Source: CAVVWJ01 sp965652025
GTDB taxonomy: Bacteria > Gemmatimonadota > Gemmatimonadetes > Gemmatimonadales > GWC2-71-9
Reading direction: 5' to 3'
Length of the DNA: 38,245 nucleotides
Assembly (NCBI GenBank): GCA_965652025.1
Contig: CBFGTM010000035.1
Location: 1-38,245, forward strand
In this document: piece after piece, positions 24,743 to 31,170 of the stretch
How positions within the stretch are numbered: the stretch's first letter is position 1
Layout: each line of letters begins with the position of its first letter
Program-made: the position numbers and the translations under genes
Notes under the pieces: model-generated
Databases searched by the model: none
Told to the model about the DNA's origin: nothing
What the model saw: the letters and a program-made list of their open reading frames with translations, nothing else

Positions 24743-25609
24743 ATGTTCCCCGCTAGCTGTCGTGGCAGGGTGCTGAAGTCGTGTCTTCTCGCGGCCGTGC
24801 TGTCTTCGTCCGCGTGCGCCTTTACAGGACCCGGAGCACCCCGGTCCCTTGCTCCAGCGGCTGCGCCTGCTGAGCCGCCGGCTGCAGCGACCCAAACGAT
24901 GACCCCGCGACGTACGGTGACCCCGCGTCGTCGGGCAACGCCGAAGGTGCAGCCCCGACCGGTCGTGAGGGATAGTGCTATCCTCGAGCGTGAGGTTACC
25001 AAACGCCTCGCCCATCGCCCGCTCGCGATGGCGCTCGCCCGGCGCATGCGCTACCCGGAGCTGGCGGACCGAGTCGCCGCCGCGGTGGTGTACGAGGCCG
25101 GTCGCGCCCGGATCAGCCCGAGCGTCCTGGCCGCGGTCCTCCTGATCGAAAACGCCGCGCTCGATACCGGCGCGGTGAGCACCGAGGGTGCCATCGGGCT
25201 GATGCAGGTCATGCCGATGCACGTCGGGAACTACCGCTGCCTCTCCGGCGACCTGCTCAACGTCGAGGCCAACATCTGCCACGGCGCCCGGCTCCTGGCC
25301 AATCACCTGCGGCAAACTAAGTCGCTGGAAGCCGCCCTTCGCCGGTACAATGGGTGCGTGCGGGGCCGGAACACTCCCCGCTGCCAGCGCTACCCCGGCC
25401 GGGTGCTCCGGACCGCCACCCGTTTGCGGCGCGAGCTCCTGGTTACCGGAGCCAAGCTCACCGCTGATGCCGAGGAGGAGCAGCAGATCTCATCGGCCGG
25501 ATTGCACAGCCTGCCCCCGGACCCGGACGCCGACTCACTGGCGGTCGGTGAAGTGAAGTGTGACTCGTTCCTGGGTTGCCTCAAGCACCGCTGGAGCGGC
25601 GCTCGCTGA
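24743..25609 (+). CDS. Lytic transglycosylase (SLT domain) lipoprotein
   Basis: The protein has 288 aa with a signal ending in a Cys near residue 25 (LLAAVLSSSAC), so probably a lipoprotein. A Pro/Ala/Thr-Arg-rich linker covers residues about 28-75. The SLT domain follows: ISPSVLAAVLLIENAALDTG with the presumed catalytic Glu136, then VSTEGAIGLMQVMP (residues 145-158) and a late EAALRRYNGC. The usual Glu-Ser pair is Glu-Asn here. Several cysteines in the C-terminal half (CLSGD, NICHG, NGCVRG, PRCQ) could form disulfides in the periplasm. The enzyme would cleave peptidoglycan to 1,6-anhydro-muropeptides. Its 3' end overlaps the convergent SnoaL-like gene by 29 bases. Confidence 0.88.
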   Translation: MFPASCRGRVLKSCLLAAVLSSSACAFTGPGAPRSLAPAAAPAEPPAAATQTMTPRRTVTPRRRATPKVQPRPVVRDSAILEREVTKRLAHRPLAMALARRMRYPELADRVAAAVVYEAGRARISPSVLAAVLLIENAALDTGAVSTEGAIGLMQVMPMHVGNYRCLSGDLLNVEANICHGARLLANHLRQTKSLEAALRRYNGCVRGRNTPRCQRYPGRVLRTATRLRRELLVTGAKLTADAEEEQQISSAGLHSLPPDPDADSLAVGEVKCDSFLGCLKHRWSGAR

Positions 25610-26075
25610 GAAGCTGCTCCTGAAGCTCGGCGTTGAGGCGTTCGCTGTCTTCCGGTCTTCCATGGAAGGCCGCCGGCGTGCTCTGGAACAACTCTACCCG
25701 ATAGCGGTCGCCCTGGTGGGCGGCGACCAGGCTGTGAATCGTATTCAAGGCTGGTTTCAGCTCGGACTTGCCGGGCGGAACCATGCCCGCCACCGCCCGC
25801 AACAGCACGACTCCCTCGCCCAATAGCCGCACTTCCCGAATCTTCCCGACATAGGCTGCGGTGGCATGGCTGCTGAAAACGCCGGCCAGGTGTGCCTCGA
25901 TTTTGTCCTGGCCGTTTACCTGAGAGCCATCGAAACCCACGATGCTGCCGCCCCGGCTGAAGATCCGGCTGAATCCGGCCGCGTCTCCAGCGTTCCAGGT
26001 GCGCAGAATCTCCGCGTAAAGCTCCCGGGTGGCCTGGTCGGCCGCCGATGCTTGGGACCGGTTGCCAGCTTGCAT
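25581..26075 (-). CDS. SnoaL-like / SgcJ-EcaC family protein
   Basis: The protein has 164 aa from the ATG at 26075, which has GGAGAG at suitable spacing; an in-frame GTG at 26090 is the alternative. The NTF2-like fold is recognisable: ATRELYAEILRTWNAGDAAG, FSRGGSIVGFDGSQVNGQDKIEAHL, then the beta-sheet VREVRLLGEGVVLLRAVAGM-like part. It resembles the TIGR02246-type small proteins. These are cytoplasmic and mostly of unknown role, with enzymatic activity not assured. Confidence 0.8.
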   Translation of the reverse strand: MQAGNRSQASAADQATRELYAEILRTWNAGDAAGFSRIFSRGGSIVGFDGSQVNGQDKIEAHLAGVFSSHATAAYVGKIREVRLLGEGVVLLRAVAGMVPPGKSELKPALNTIHSLVAAHQGDRYRVELFQSTPAAFHGRPEDSERLNAELQEQLLSERRSSGA

Positions 26076-26106
26076 CGTCGAGCTCTCCACTGGTGTGCTG
26101 CCAGGC

Positions 26107-26631
26107 TCAAAACGGCATGCGATAATCGGGTGGCTTCACCCCGTTCAGTCGCAGGTACGGCACTACCTGCCCCAGGGTCCACACCGAGTGCTCGAACGCG
26201 AGTGCCGCCAGCCGGATGGCAGGCTGAGGCTGCTGGCCGTACATAACCACCCGCCGGTTCAACTGGGCCGGCTTGGCCTGCTGCAGGGCCTTCTGCAGGT
26301 AATCGTAGGTGGCCCCGGCATAGCGGCGAAGCGCCGCCTTGTGGTGCAGATAGACCGAGCTGTCGGCCAGCGCGGGAGCCGCCTTCTCTCCCCGCAACGC
26401 GATGGCGGCGACTTCCAGATTGGTAGTGACGATGTGGTCGAACTGCTCGGCGAAGGTCCGCACTCCAGAGGTGGGGCGAAAACCCAATGCCGAGTCCGGC
26501 ATGGCCTCGATATATGCCAGCACCGCTTCGCGGTTTCGCTGCCAGTCCGCCTGGAGGTCTGGATAGGAAGGGGACTGAGCAGCCAGCGGAGATACCGCGA
26601 TCAGCCACAGGGTGTGGGGCATTAGTCGCAT
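26107..26631 (-). CDS. DinB-family protein with signal peptide
   Basis: The protein has 174 aa; the start has a GAGG SD. The N-terminus is a short signal peptide (LWLIAVSPLAAQ), so the protein is probably periplasmic, unusual for a DinB-like four-helix bundle. Core motifs: LQADWQRNREAVLAYIEAM, FRPTSGVRTFAEQFDHIV (with the metal-site His) and the late helix AALAFEHSVWTLGQVVPYLR (second His). Members may be metal-dependent thiol-transfer enzymes; the role here is unknown. It lies 9 bases after the upstream beta-barrel-like gene, likely one operon. Confidence 0.85.
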   Translation of the reverse strand: MRLMPHTLWLIAVSPLAAQSPSYPDLQADWQRNREAVLAYIEAMPDSALGFRPTSGVRTFAEQFDHIVTTNLEVAAIALRGEKAAPALADSSVYLHHKAALRRYAGATYDYLQKALQQAKPAQLNRRVVMYGQQPQPAIRLAALAFEHSVWTLGQVVPYLRLNGVKPPDYRMPF

Positions 26632-26640
26632 GGGGATTCC

Positions 26641-27252
26641 TCAGAAGCCGTAGCTCACGCCTGCATGCCAGTTCCAGGCACCGTTGCTGGTCTCAGTGCC
26701 GTAGATGTCTTGATAGAGGGCCTGCACACTGGTCTGCCCGCTGAGACGCTCTCCGACCGCCATTCTAAACCCAAGTTCCAGGCCGGTTCCCCAGCCCCAG
26801 TCGCCTCCTATGCGGTCCTCCACCGGGGTTGGAGGCGGAGGATCGGGAACTCCCTGCGCCAGCAGCGCCGCTGCCTGTAACGTGGCCCGATCAGGGATCT
26901 CGCTGTGGAGTAACTCGACGGGGACGGCTAGGAAGGGACGGAAGGACCCGGCGCGGCTAAGGGTCAGGCGGTACCGGGCCCCCAGTCCCACAATGTGCCG
27001 TCCCTCCGGATCATCAGGTGACGATGCGATACCGGTATGAGCGTACCAGAACGAGCCGCCCAGTGCGTGCTGCAGCCCTGCGTCCCCAGGCGACAGAAAG
27101 CGTTCCAGGGCTGCCGAAAAGCTGATGCCACCGGCATCGAACATTCGAGCATACCCCAGTCCCGCCTGGATCTCGTAAACGGGCGCCTGCGCCCCGATCT
27201 GAGAATGGACACCGAACGTTGAGACAAGTATCAAGAAATGAGCGGCTCGCAT
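26641..27252 (-). CDS. Exported beta-barrel-like hypothetical protein
   Basis: The protein has 203 aa with a signal peptide (FLILVSTFGVHSQIGAQ) and a GGAGG SD. The mature part alternates short amphipathic beta-strands and turns (YEIQAGLGYARMF, GLGARYRLTLSRAGSFRPFLAVPVEL, GWGTGLELGFRMAVGERLSG) and ends WNWHAGVSYGF, an aromatic final strand typical of small outer-membrane beta-barrels. No family was recognised. Confidence 0.75.
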   Translation of the reverse strand: MRAAHFLILVSTFGVHSQIGAQAPVYEIQAGLGYARMFDAGGISFSAALERFLSPGDAGLQHALGGSFWYAHTGIASSPDDPEGRHIVGLGARYRLTLSRAGSFRPFLAVPVELLHSEIPDRATLQAAALLAQGVPDPPPPTPVEDRIGGDWGWGTGLELGFRMAVGERLSGQTSVQALYQDIYGTETSNGAWNWHAGVSYGF

Positions 27253-27322
27253 AGGGCCTCCGCGACTAGGTAACCACTCAACCTGCGCCAGCTAGTAGGC
27301 TGCTGAAAACGCCAGCGAGAGG

Positions 27323-27589
27323 CTAGCTCGATTTCTTCCGCCGGCTGCTCTTCCGGCGTCCACCTTTCTTGGGGACCTTGGCTCCCTTCTTTCTTGCTTC
27401 CGACAGCCCGATCGCGATCGCCTGCTCACGGCTCTTCACCTTTCCCCCGCGTCCCGACTTCCCGCTACGTAAGGTTCCCCGCTTGCGCCGGCGCATCGCG
27501 CTTTCGACGCTCTTGCTGGCGCCTTTGCTGTACTTTCGCCGACCGGACTTGCGGGTCGAGCGTTTCGTCGAGCGTTTCTTGGTGGCCAT
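27323..27589 (-). CDS. Small lysine/arginine-rich DUF6496 protein
   Basis: The protein has 88 aa from the ATG at 27589 (GAGAGG SD); a longer reading from 27625 lacks support. It is extremely basic, with repeated KRST/RKSGRRK units at the N-terminus and a lysine-rich tail. The core REQAIAIGLSEARKKGAKVP is the hallmark of DUF6496 proteins. It could bind nucleic acid in a histone-H1-like way, but this is inference from composition. Confidence 0.82.
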   Translation of the reverse strand: MATKKRSTKRSTRKSGRRKYSKGASKSVESAMRRRKRGTLRSGKSGRGGKVKSREQAIAIGLSEARKKGAKVPKKGGRRKSSRRKKSS

Positions 27590-27640
27590 GGAGCCTCTCA
27601 GGAACGAGTGAAAGAGGGAGATCACCAGAAGCAGTGCGAC

Positions 27641-27669
27641 TTGCGATGTCGCGGTCCCAGCTCAATACT
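27641..27669 (+). promoter_or_regulatory. Candidate promoter of the DUF1059 gene
   Basis: TTGCGA (27641-27646) and AATACT (27664-27669) are 17 bases apart, 37 bases before the ATG at 27707. The -10 resembles the CATACT of the transglycosylase promoter and the TATACT before the GMC operon. Confidence 0.4.
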
Positions 27670-27706
27670 GGTCAGGTCCCTCCACATTTTCCACTCAGAG
27701 GTGCGT

Positions 27707-27913
27707 ATGCCCCAGACCACACGCAAGATGATCGACTGCCGGCGGATCCCGAGTGAGCGCAACTGCAGCGTGACCATCGCCGGCACCGAGGAGGAGGTGC
27801 TCACTGTTGCCACCCGGCACGCCATAGAGGAGCACGGGCATGCCGACACTCCCGAATTGAGGGAGCAGCTCCGCCGGGCTTTGATTGATGAGCCGGCGGA
27901 GATCCACGCCTAA
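27707..27913 (+). CDS. DUF1059 small protein
   Basis: The protein has 68 aa; the ATG at 27707 follows AGAGG at correct spacing. The sequence matches the DUF1059 family, which has a MIDCRRIPSERNCSVTIAG-type start, then EEEVLTVATRHAIEEHGH and a short C-terminal helix ELREQLRRAL. The two cysteines and the His-rich end of the helix are typical. Members are small soluble proteins of unknown function. The 3' end overlaps the convergent membrane-protein gene by 4 bases. Confidence 0.85.
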   Translation: MPQTTRKMIDCRRIPSERNCSVTIAGTEEEVLTVATRHAIEEHGHADTPELREQLRRALIDEPAEIHA

Positions 27914-28317
27914 GCGGAGCCGGTTCGCCGGTCGGAGACCCGCCGGTCGGGATCGGGACCGGCGAGCCTCCGTCGAAGCAAACCTCCCAGCAACGCTCCA
28001 ATGCCGGTGGCGACGAAGGTGTAGCCGGCGAGCATGACCACTCCGACCAGCCAGAGCTCACTGTTCTCCGGGCTGGTCACCACTCTAGTCAGCAAAACCG
28101 TCAGCTGTCCCAGGAAGACCCCCGTGGCCGCTGCACCGGGGCGGCCGGGAGCGAGCAGGCCGAGCAGCAGCCCTGCCACGGAGAGGGCGAGGGGGTAGGC
28201 CGGGCTGTTTCCATCCCACGGCTCCGATTGTCCCAGAAAACGAGCCGGGATCAGCCATAGCGCGAGCCCGATGCAGAACCCGATGAGAAGAACCACGCGA
28301 CGGGAGAGGCGGGTCAC
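27910..28317 (-). CDS. Small four-helix membrane protein, unknown function
   Basis: The protein has 135 aa and starts at GTG 28317 behind AGGAGG. Four hydrophobic segments are seen: VVLLIGFCIGLALWLIP, YPLALSVAGLLLGLLAP, TGVFLGQLTVLLTRVV and LVGVVMLAGYTFVATGIGALLGGLL. A short basic, Arg-rich cytoplasmic tail follows. No family was recognised. Confidence 0.75.
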   Translation of the reverse strand: MTRLSRRVVLLIGFCIGLALWLIPARFLGQSEPWDGNSPAYPLALSVAGLLLGLLAPGRPGAAATGVFLGQLTVLLTRVVTSPENSELWLVGVVMLAGYTFVATGIGALLGGLLRRRLAGPDPDRRVSDRRTGSA

Positions 28318-28348
28318 CCGAATCCTCCTGGTCTAGACGTGGTTCACG

Positions 28349-28714
28349 TCATCGGGCATAGCGGTCGGCTCCGAGAAAATGGAGCGAGACATACGGCCTT
28401 TGTCCGACCACCCAGCTGTCGTGGGGCAGCGGCGGTACGTAGAACAGCTCTCCCGGATGGAGCTCCACGACCCGATCCGCGAATGCGACAACTGCAACGC
28501 CCTCGAGGACCAGTCCCACGTGTTCGACCGTGCAACGGTCGGCCCCGACGGTCGGACCGATGTGCTCCGACCACCGCCATCCCGGCTGATAGGTCGCACG
28601 GCCGATCGTAAGGCCGCCGATCCGCACCAGCTCAAACCGACCCTTGAGCATCTCCCGTACTTCGTCGGGCTCTTCGAATCGCTTGAGAATGACGTCCAGC
28701 GTAGCTGGGTTCAT
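28349..28714 (-). CDS. Cupin-domain protein
   Basis: The protein has 121 aa. The cupin core shows GGLTIGRATYQPGWRWSEHI (motif 1, with metal-site His), a CTVEHVGLVLEGVAVVAFAD strand pair, and HPGELFYVPPLPHDSWVVG (motif 2, ending in a His). This type of single-domain cupin usually binds a metal and acts as a small-molecule enzyme or sensor. It starts 10 bases after the RidA stop and may be co-transcribed with it. Confidence 0.83.
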   Translation of the reverse strand: MNPATLDVILKRFEEPDEVREMLKGRFELVRIGGLTIGRATYQPGWRWSEHIGPTVGADRCTVEHVGLVLEGVAVVAFADRVVELHPGELFYVPPLPHDSWVVGQRPYVSLHFLGADRYAR

Positions 28715-28723
28715 ATGAGTGCC

Positions 28724-29185
28724 TCAGCGGATCAGTCGCACGCCACTGCTCAGCACCGCGACCCCTTCAATTTCGATCAGCAGGTCGCTCCGGGCGAGAC
28801 CGGCAACCACCAGCAAGGTGTTGGCCGGAGGACTGGCTCCCGCCAGATGCTTTGCGCGAAGCTCGCGCAAAGCCGGGACGTTCCGGGTATCGGTAATGAA
28901 GGTGGTGGTTTTCACCAGGTCGTCCAGTGAGCCACCCACGCTCTCCAGGGCCCGCCGCAAATTCTGATACACCCGTTCGGCCTGGGCCCGGAAGTCGGCT
29001 CCACCAACCAGCTGCCCAGTGCTGTCCAGGGCGACTTGCCCGGCGATGTACACCGTGCGTCCATCCGGCGCCACTACGACGTGAGTATATCCATTTGGTT
29101 TGGTGAGGGTAGGCGGATTCAGATACCGTGAAGCCTGGCTTTGCCCATGAGCGATGGAGGTCCCGAGCAGAAGCGGGACAATCAA
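28724..29185 (-). CDS. RidA-family (YjgF/UK114) protein with probable signal peptide
   Basis: The reading frame is open to 29287, but the distal part there is the terminal repeat of the neighbouring element. The likeliest start is therefore TTG at 29185, which gives a short signal peptide (LIVPLLLGTSIAHGQ); the start is uncertain. The RidA domain is clear: NGYTHVVVAPDGRTVYIAGQ, GGADFRAQAERVYQNLRRALES and VKTTTFITDTRNVPALRELR. The Arg that binds the carboxylate of imines is expected near RNVP, and the end DLLIEIEGVAVL is typical. RidA proteins hydrolyse reactive enamines/imines. A periplasmic copy is less common and its substrate is unknown. Confidence 0.8.
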   Translation of the reverse strand: MIVPLLLGTSIAHGQSQASRYLNPPTLTKPNGYTHVVVAPDGRTVYIAGQVALDSTGQLVGGADFRAQAERVYQNLRRALESVGGSLDDLVKTTTFITDTRNVPALRELRAKHLAGASPPANTLLVVAGLARSDLLIEIEGVAVLSSGVRLIR

Positions 29186-29247
29186 AACGGTACCAATATT
29201 ACGAAATCGGTTACCGGCAGCTCGCCGCGGGCGGGCACTTTTTTCCG

Positions 29248-29687
29248 ATGATTCACCACAGAGGCACAGAGGACACAGAGGGATCATCTACTCACCTCAC
29301 TCACGAAATCTTGGGAGCAGCCATTCAAGTGCACCGTTGTCTCGGTCCGGGACTGCTGGAATCAGCCTATGAAACCTGCCTATCGCGAGAACTCAGCTTT
29401 CGAGGAATCCCATTTCGGAGGCAGGTATTTCTGCCCTTTCGTTATAGAGGAGTAGACGTCGAATGTGGTTATAACTGGACCTGATCGTTGCCGACTCTAT
29501 CATAGTAGAAATAAAAGCAGTCTCAAGGATGGCACCCATTCATCAAGCTCAAATGCTAACCTACCTGAGACTAAGCAGTTGTCGGTTGGGTCTCATAATC
29601 AATTTCAATGTTGAGGTGCTCCACACAGGCGTACGGAGAGTCATTAATGGTTATGAATCCTCTGTGTCCTCTGTGCCTCTGTGGTGA
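29248..29687 (+). pseudogene. Frameshifted GxxExxY protein (PD-(D/E)XK nuclease-like)
   Basis: The first part runs from ATG 29248 to about 29474 and includes THEILGAAIQVHRCLGPG, the family motif GLLESAY (GxxExxY) and RRQVFLPFRYRGVDVECGY. The frame then hits a TGA at 29482. In the next frame the family sequence continues as LDLIVADSIIVEIKAVSRM, with the Asp and Glu-x-Lys residues of a PD-(D/E)XK active site, then HQAQMLTYLRLS and GLIINFNV to the TGA at 29685. One base appears lost near 29472-29476, where YRLDLIV is expected. The gene is therefore broken, or there is a sequencing error, or frameshifting is used. Family function is unknown; it is often multicopy in environmental bacteria. Confidence 0.82.
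29251..29281 (+). repeat. Left 31-bp terminal inverted repeat
   Basis: It begins ATTCACCACAGAGGCACAGA and is itself built from iterated CACAGAGG units. It encodes the first residues after Met of the GxxExxY protein (IHHRGTEDTE). The reverse complement at 29659-29689 is exact over 31 bases. Read on the minus strand, it supplies the spurious N-terminal extension of the RidA frame. Confidence 0.9.
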
Positions 29688-29689
29688 AT
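29659..29689 (-). repeat. Right 31-bp terminal inverted repeat
   Basis: Exact reverse complement of 29251-29281. It encodes the C-terminus SSVSSVPLW and contains the TGA stop (29685-29687) of the second half of the GxxExxY gene. Confidence 0.9.
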
Positions 29690-29713
29690 TCCAGTGTCTC
29701 GGTAATGGACTCT

Positions 29714-30049
29714 CTAGGCGGCGGTCCCATTTCCCGGGCCCCGTCGCTCGCGGACCTCATAGTGTGCCGAGCGCTCGTCGAAGCGAACCAGGAGCTGGCG
29801 CGCTTTGGCCGGTACTACGGCGCGCTCATAATCCTCACCCGCAAAGGTGCGGACCGCCAGGAGCGAGTCGAACCACATGATGGTGACGAATTCCACCTCC
29901 TCGCCAGTCTCGCGCCGCAGCAGGTCGATTCCCTGAAACCCGCTGATGCCACGGGCGACGATCCCGGTGAAAATTTCCGCCTTGAGCAGCGCCTCGTATG
30001 CGCCGGCGTTCTGGGGCGTGGTCCAGCCCCGCCAGATGCGGCTGACCAC
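29714..30049 (-). CDS. Antibiotic biosynthesis monooxygenase-like (ABM superfamily) protein
   Basis: The protein has 111 aa and starts at GTG 30049, 7 bases after the upstream stop. The dimeric alpha/beta-barrel pattern is visible: SRIWRGWTTPQNAGAYEALL, FTGIVARGISGFQGIDLLRR, EVEFVTIMWFDSLLAVRTFAGEDYERAVVPAKARQLL. The last piece resembles heme-degrading or quinol monooxygenase relatives with the conserved WFDS and AxxxL helix. Activity is not predictable from sequence alone. The three minus-strand genes 31112-29714 probably form an operon. Confidence 0.8.
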   Translation of the reverse strand: MVSRIWRGWTTPQNAGAYEALLKAEIFTGIVARGISGFQGIDLLRRETGEEVEFVTIMWFDSLLAVRTFAGEDYERAVVPAKARQLLVRFDERSAHYEVRERRGPGNGTAA

Positions 30050-30056
30050 GGCGCGC

Positions 30057-30437
30057 CTATGGAGTGAAGGTCCGGGACCGGTCGCCGGACCTGAGGGTCA
30101 CGCTGGTTGCGCCCCGCTCGCCTTGCGCCTCCCGGCGGGCCACCAAGTGAATACCAGGCTCGGTACGCTCGTCGAGGAGGACTAGGCCGGAGCCGTCTTC
30201 GCCGGCGCCAAGCTTCACCCGGATGGTCCCACGCTGGTCCAGGAGCCGGAAGACGACTTGTCCATCCTTCTCCACGTTCAGCCGGGATCGGACCTGGCCG
30301 GCGGCATCCACCAACTCCAGGGCTTGGCCTCGGAGCACCGGATCCGCCGACCCTGGGAACCCCGCTGCCTGAAGGTTGAATCCAAGCAGGGTCAGGTTGA
30401 CCAGGCTAATCGCAAACATGAAGGGCTGTAGGTTCAT
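30057..30437 (-). CDS. Small anchored beta-rich hypothetical protein
   Basis: The protein has 126 aa; the start has a GAGAGGA SD. One N-terminal hydrophobic segment (FMFAISLVNLTLLGFNLQAAG) is a signal or anchor. The remainder repeats a pattern of V/L-D-x-x-G-x-V/I-R-x-x-L strands (LELVDAAGQVRSRLNVEKDG, FRLLDQRGTIRVKL, SGLVLLDERTEPGIHL), a type seen in many uncharacterised bacterial proteins. Function unknown. Confidence 0.72.
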   Translation of the reverse strand: MNLQPFMFAISLVNLTLLGFNLQAAGFPGSADPVLRGQALELVDAAGQVRSRLNVEKDGQVVFRLLDQRGTIRVKLGAGEDGSGLVLLDERTEPGIHLVARREAQGERGATSVTLRSGDRSRTFTP

Positions 30438-30452
30438 GGCGCTTCCTCTCGG

Positions 30453-31112
30453 CTAAGGTCGCAGCAGGCGAAAGGCATGCATCCAGTCGTTCTCCCGAAA
30501 GCCCGGGATGCACCAGAGCTGGGCCAGCGGCTCGATCGCGCGTGCTGCCCTGGCTTCTCCCATGTCGGCAGCCTCCCATCCAAACTGCTCCAGCAGATGA
30601 GCAACCACCGCCTTGGCCCCAGCATCGTTGCCGCAGTAGAACATGGTTGGAGGGCCCCCGGCGAGCATCGGGTGGACCATCAAGTCGCTACCCACACTAT
30701 TGAATGCCTTTACGAAACGAATCTGCGGATAGGCGGCCTGGAGCCGCTCGAGCAGCGACTCATTGGGCCCGGTGAAATACCGCAACACGCCTTGCTCCGG
30801 GGTCTCGTCACTGATCGGATTGGTGGTATCGACGACCAGTTTGTCCTTCAGATTGTCGGGGCCGGCCAGCTCGACCGCGTCCAGCGCGGCCTTGCCCAGG
30901 ACCGCCAGCACCACAGCGTCGGCCCACGCGGCCACGTCCCCAAAGCTCCCTTCGGCAATGCCGCTGCTCTTGGAGAACTTGGCCAGCTTGCCCGGTGTGC
31001 GGGTTCCGATCCGGACCTGGTACCCCTGGGCCAGGAGCCCTTTTGCCAGGGCCTGACCCACGTCGCCCGAGCCGAGGACGCCGAACCGGCGCGGTGGGGA
31101 AGTGCGTGCCAT
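30453..31112 (-). CDS. NADPH-dependent F420 reductase-like NAD(P)-binding protein
   Basis: The protein has 219 aa from ATG 31112, preceded by GGAGA; longer readings have no matching sequence. The Rossmann motif is RRFGVLGSGDVGQALAKGL, followed by GYQVRIGTRTPGKL (the NADPH-preferring Arg-Thr-Arg turn), FGDVAAWADAVVLAV, LVVDTTNPIS and RFVKAFNSVGSDLMVHP. The layout matches the F420_oxidored/NADP-binding family. Whether F420 is really the partner is unknown, since most homologues outside actinobacteria and archaea act on other substrates. Confidence 0.85.
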   Translation of the reverse strand: MARTSPPRRFGVLGSGDVGQALAKGLLAQGYQVRIGTRTPGKLAKFSKSSGIAEGSFGDVAAWADAVVLAVLGKAALDAVELAGPDNLKDKLVVDTTNPISDETPEQGVLRYFTGPNESLLERLQAAYPQIRFVKAFNSVGSDLMVHPMLAGGPPTMFYCGNDAGAKAVVAHLLEQFGWEAADMGEARAARAIEPLAQLWCIPGFRENDWMHAFRLLRP

Positions 31113-31170
31113 AGTATCTCCAGGACGTAGTATGATTCCTCTGGGCCATCCATCATGAGGATCTACCGAC

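Larger units (their letters stand above)
29251..29689. mobile_element. Small inverted-repeat element carrying a GxxExxY gene
   Basis: A 439-base unit is bounded by perfect 31-bp inverted repeats and filled by one reading frame for a GxxExxY protein. The reading frame begins 3 bases outside the left repeat and ends inside the right repeat. Left flank TTTTCCGATG and right flank TCCAGTGTC give no convincing target duplication. It sits between the RidA gene and the monooxygenase-like gene. Classification as mobile is inferred from the repeat-gene arrangement. Confidence 0.65.

Noticed and set aside
24509..25315. 268-codon minus-strand open frame
   Set aside because: Antisense to the lytic transglycosylase, Arg/His-rich shadow sequence, no domain.
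26152..26175. GCAGGTACGGCACTACCTGC, resembling the hairpin core at 16.3-16.6 kb
   Set aside because: Falls in the coding end of the DinB-like gene, lacks the outer arms and 32-base loop; probably chance.
25868..27316. Two copies of GGCTGCTGAAAACGCC (about 25868 and 27298)
   Set aside because: One is within the SnoaL-like coding region and neither has extended flanking similarity, so not called a repeat family.
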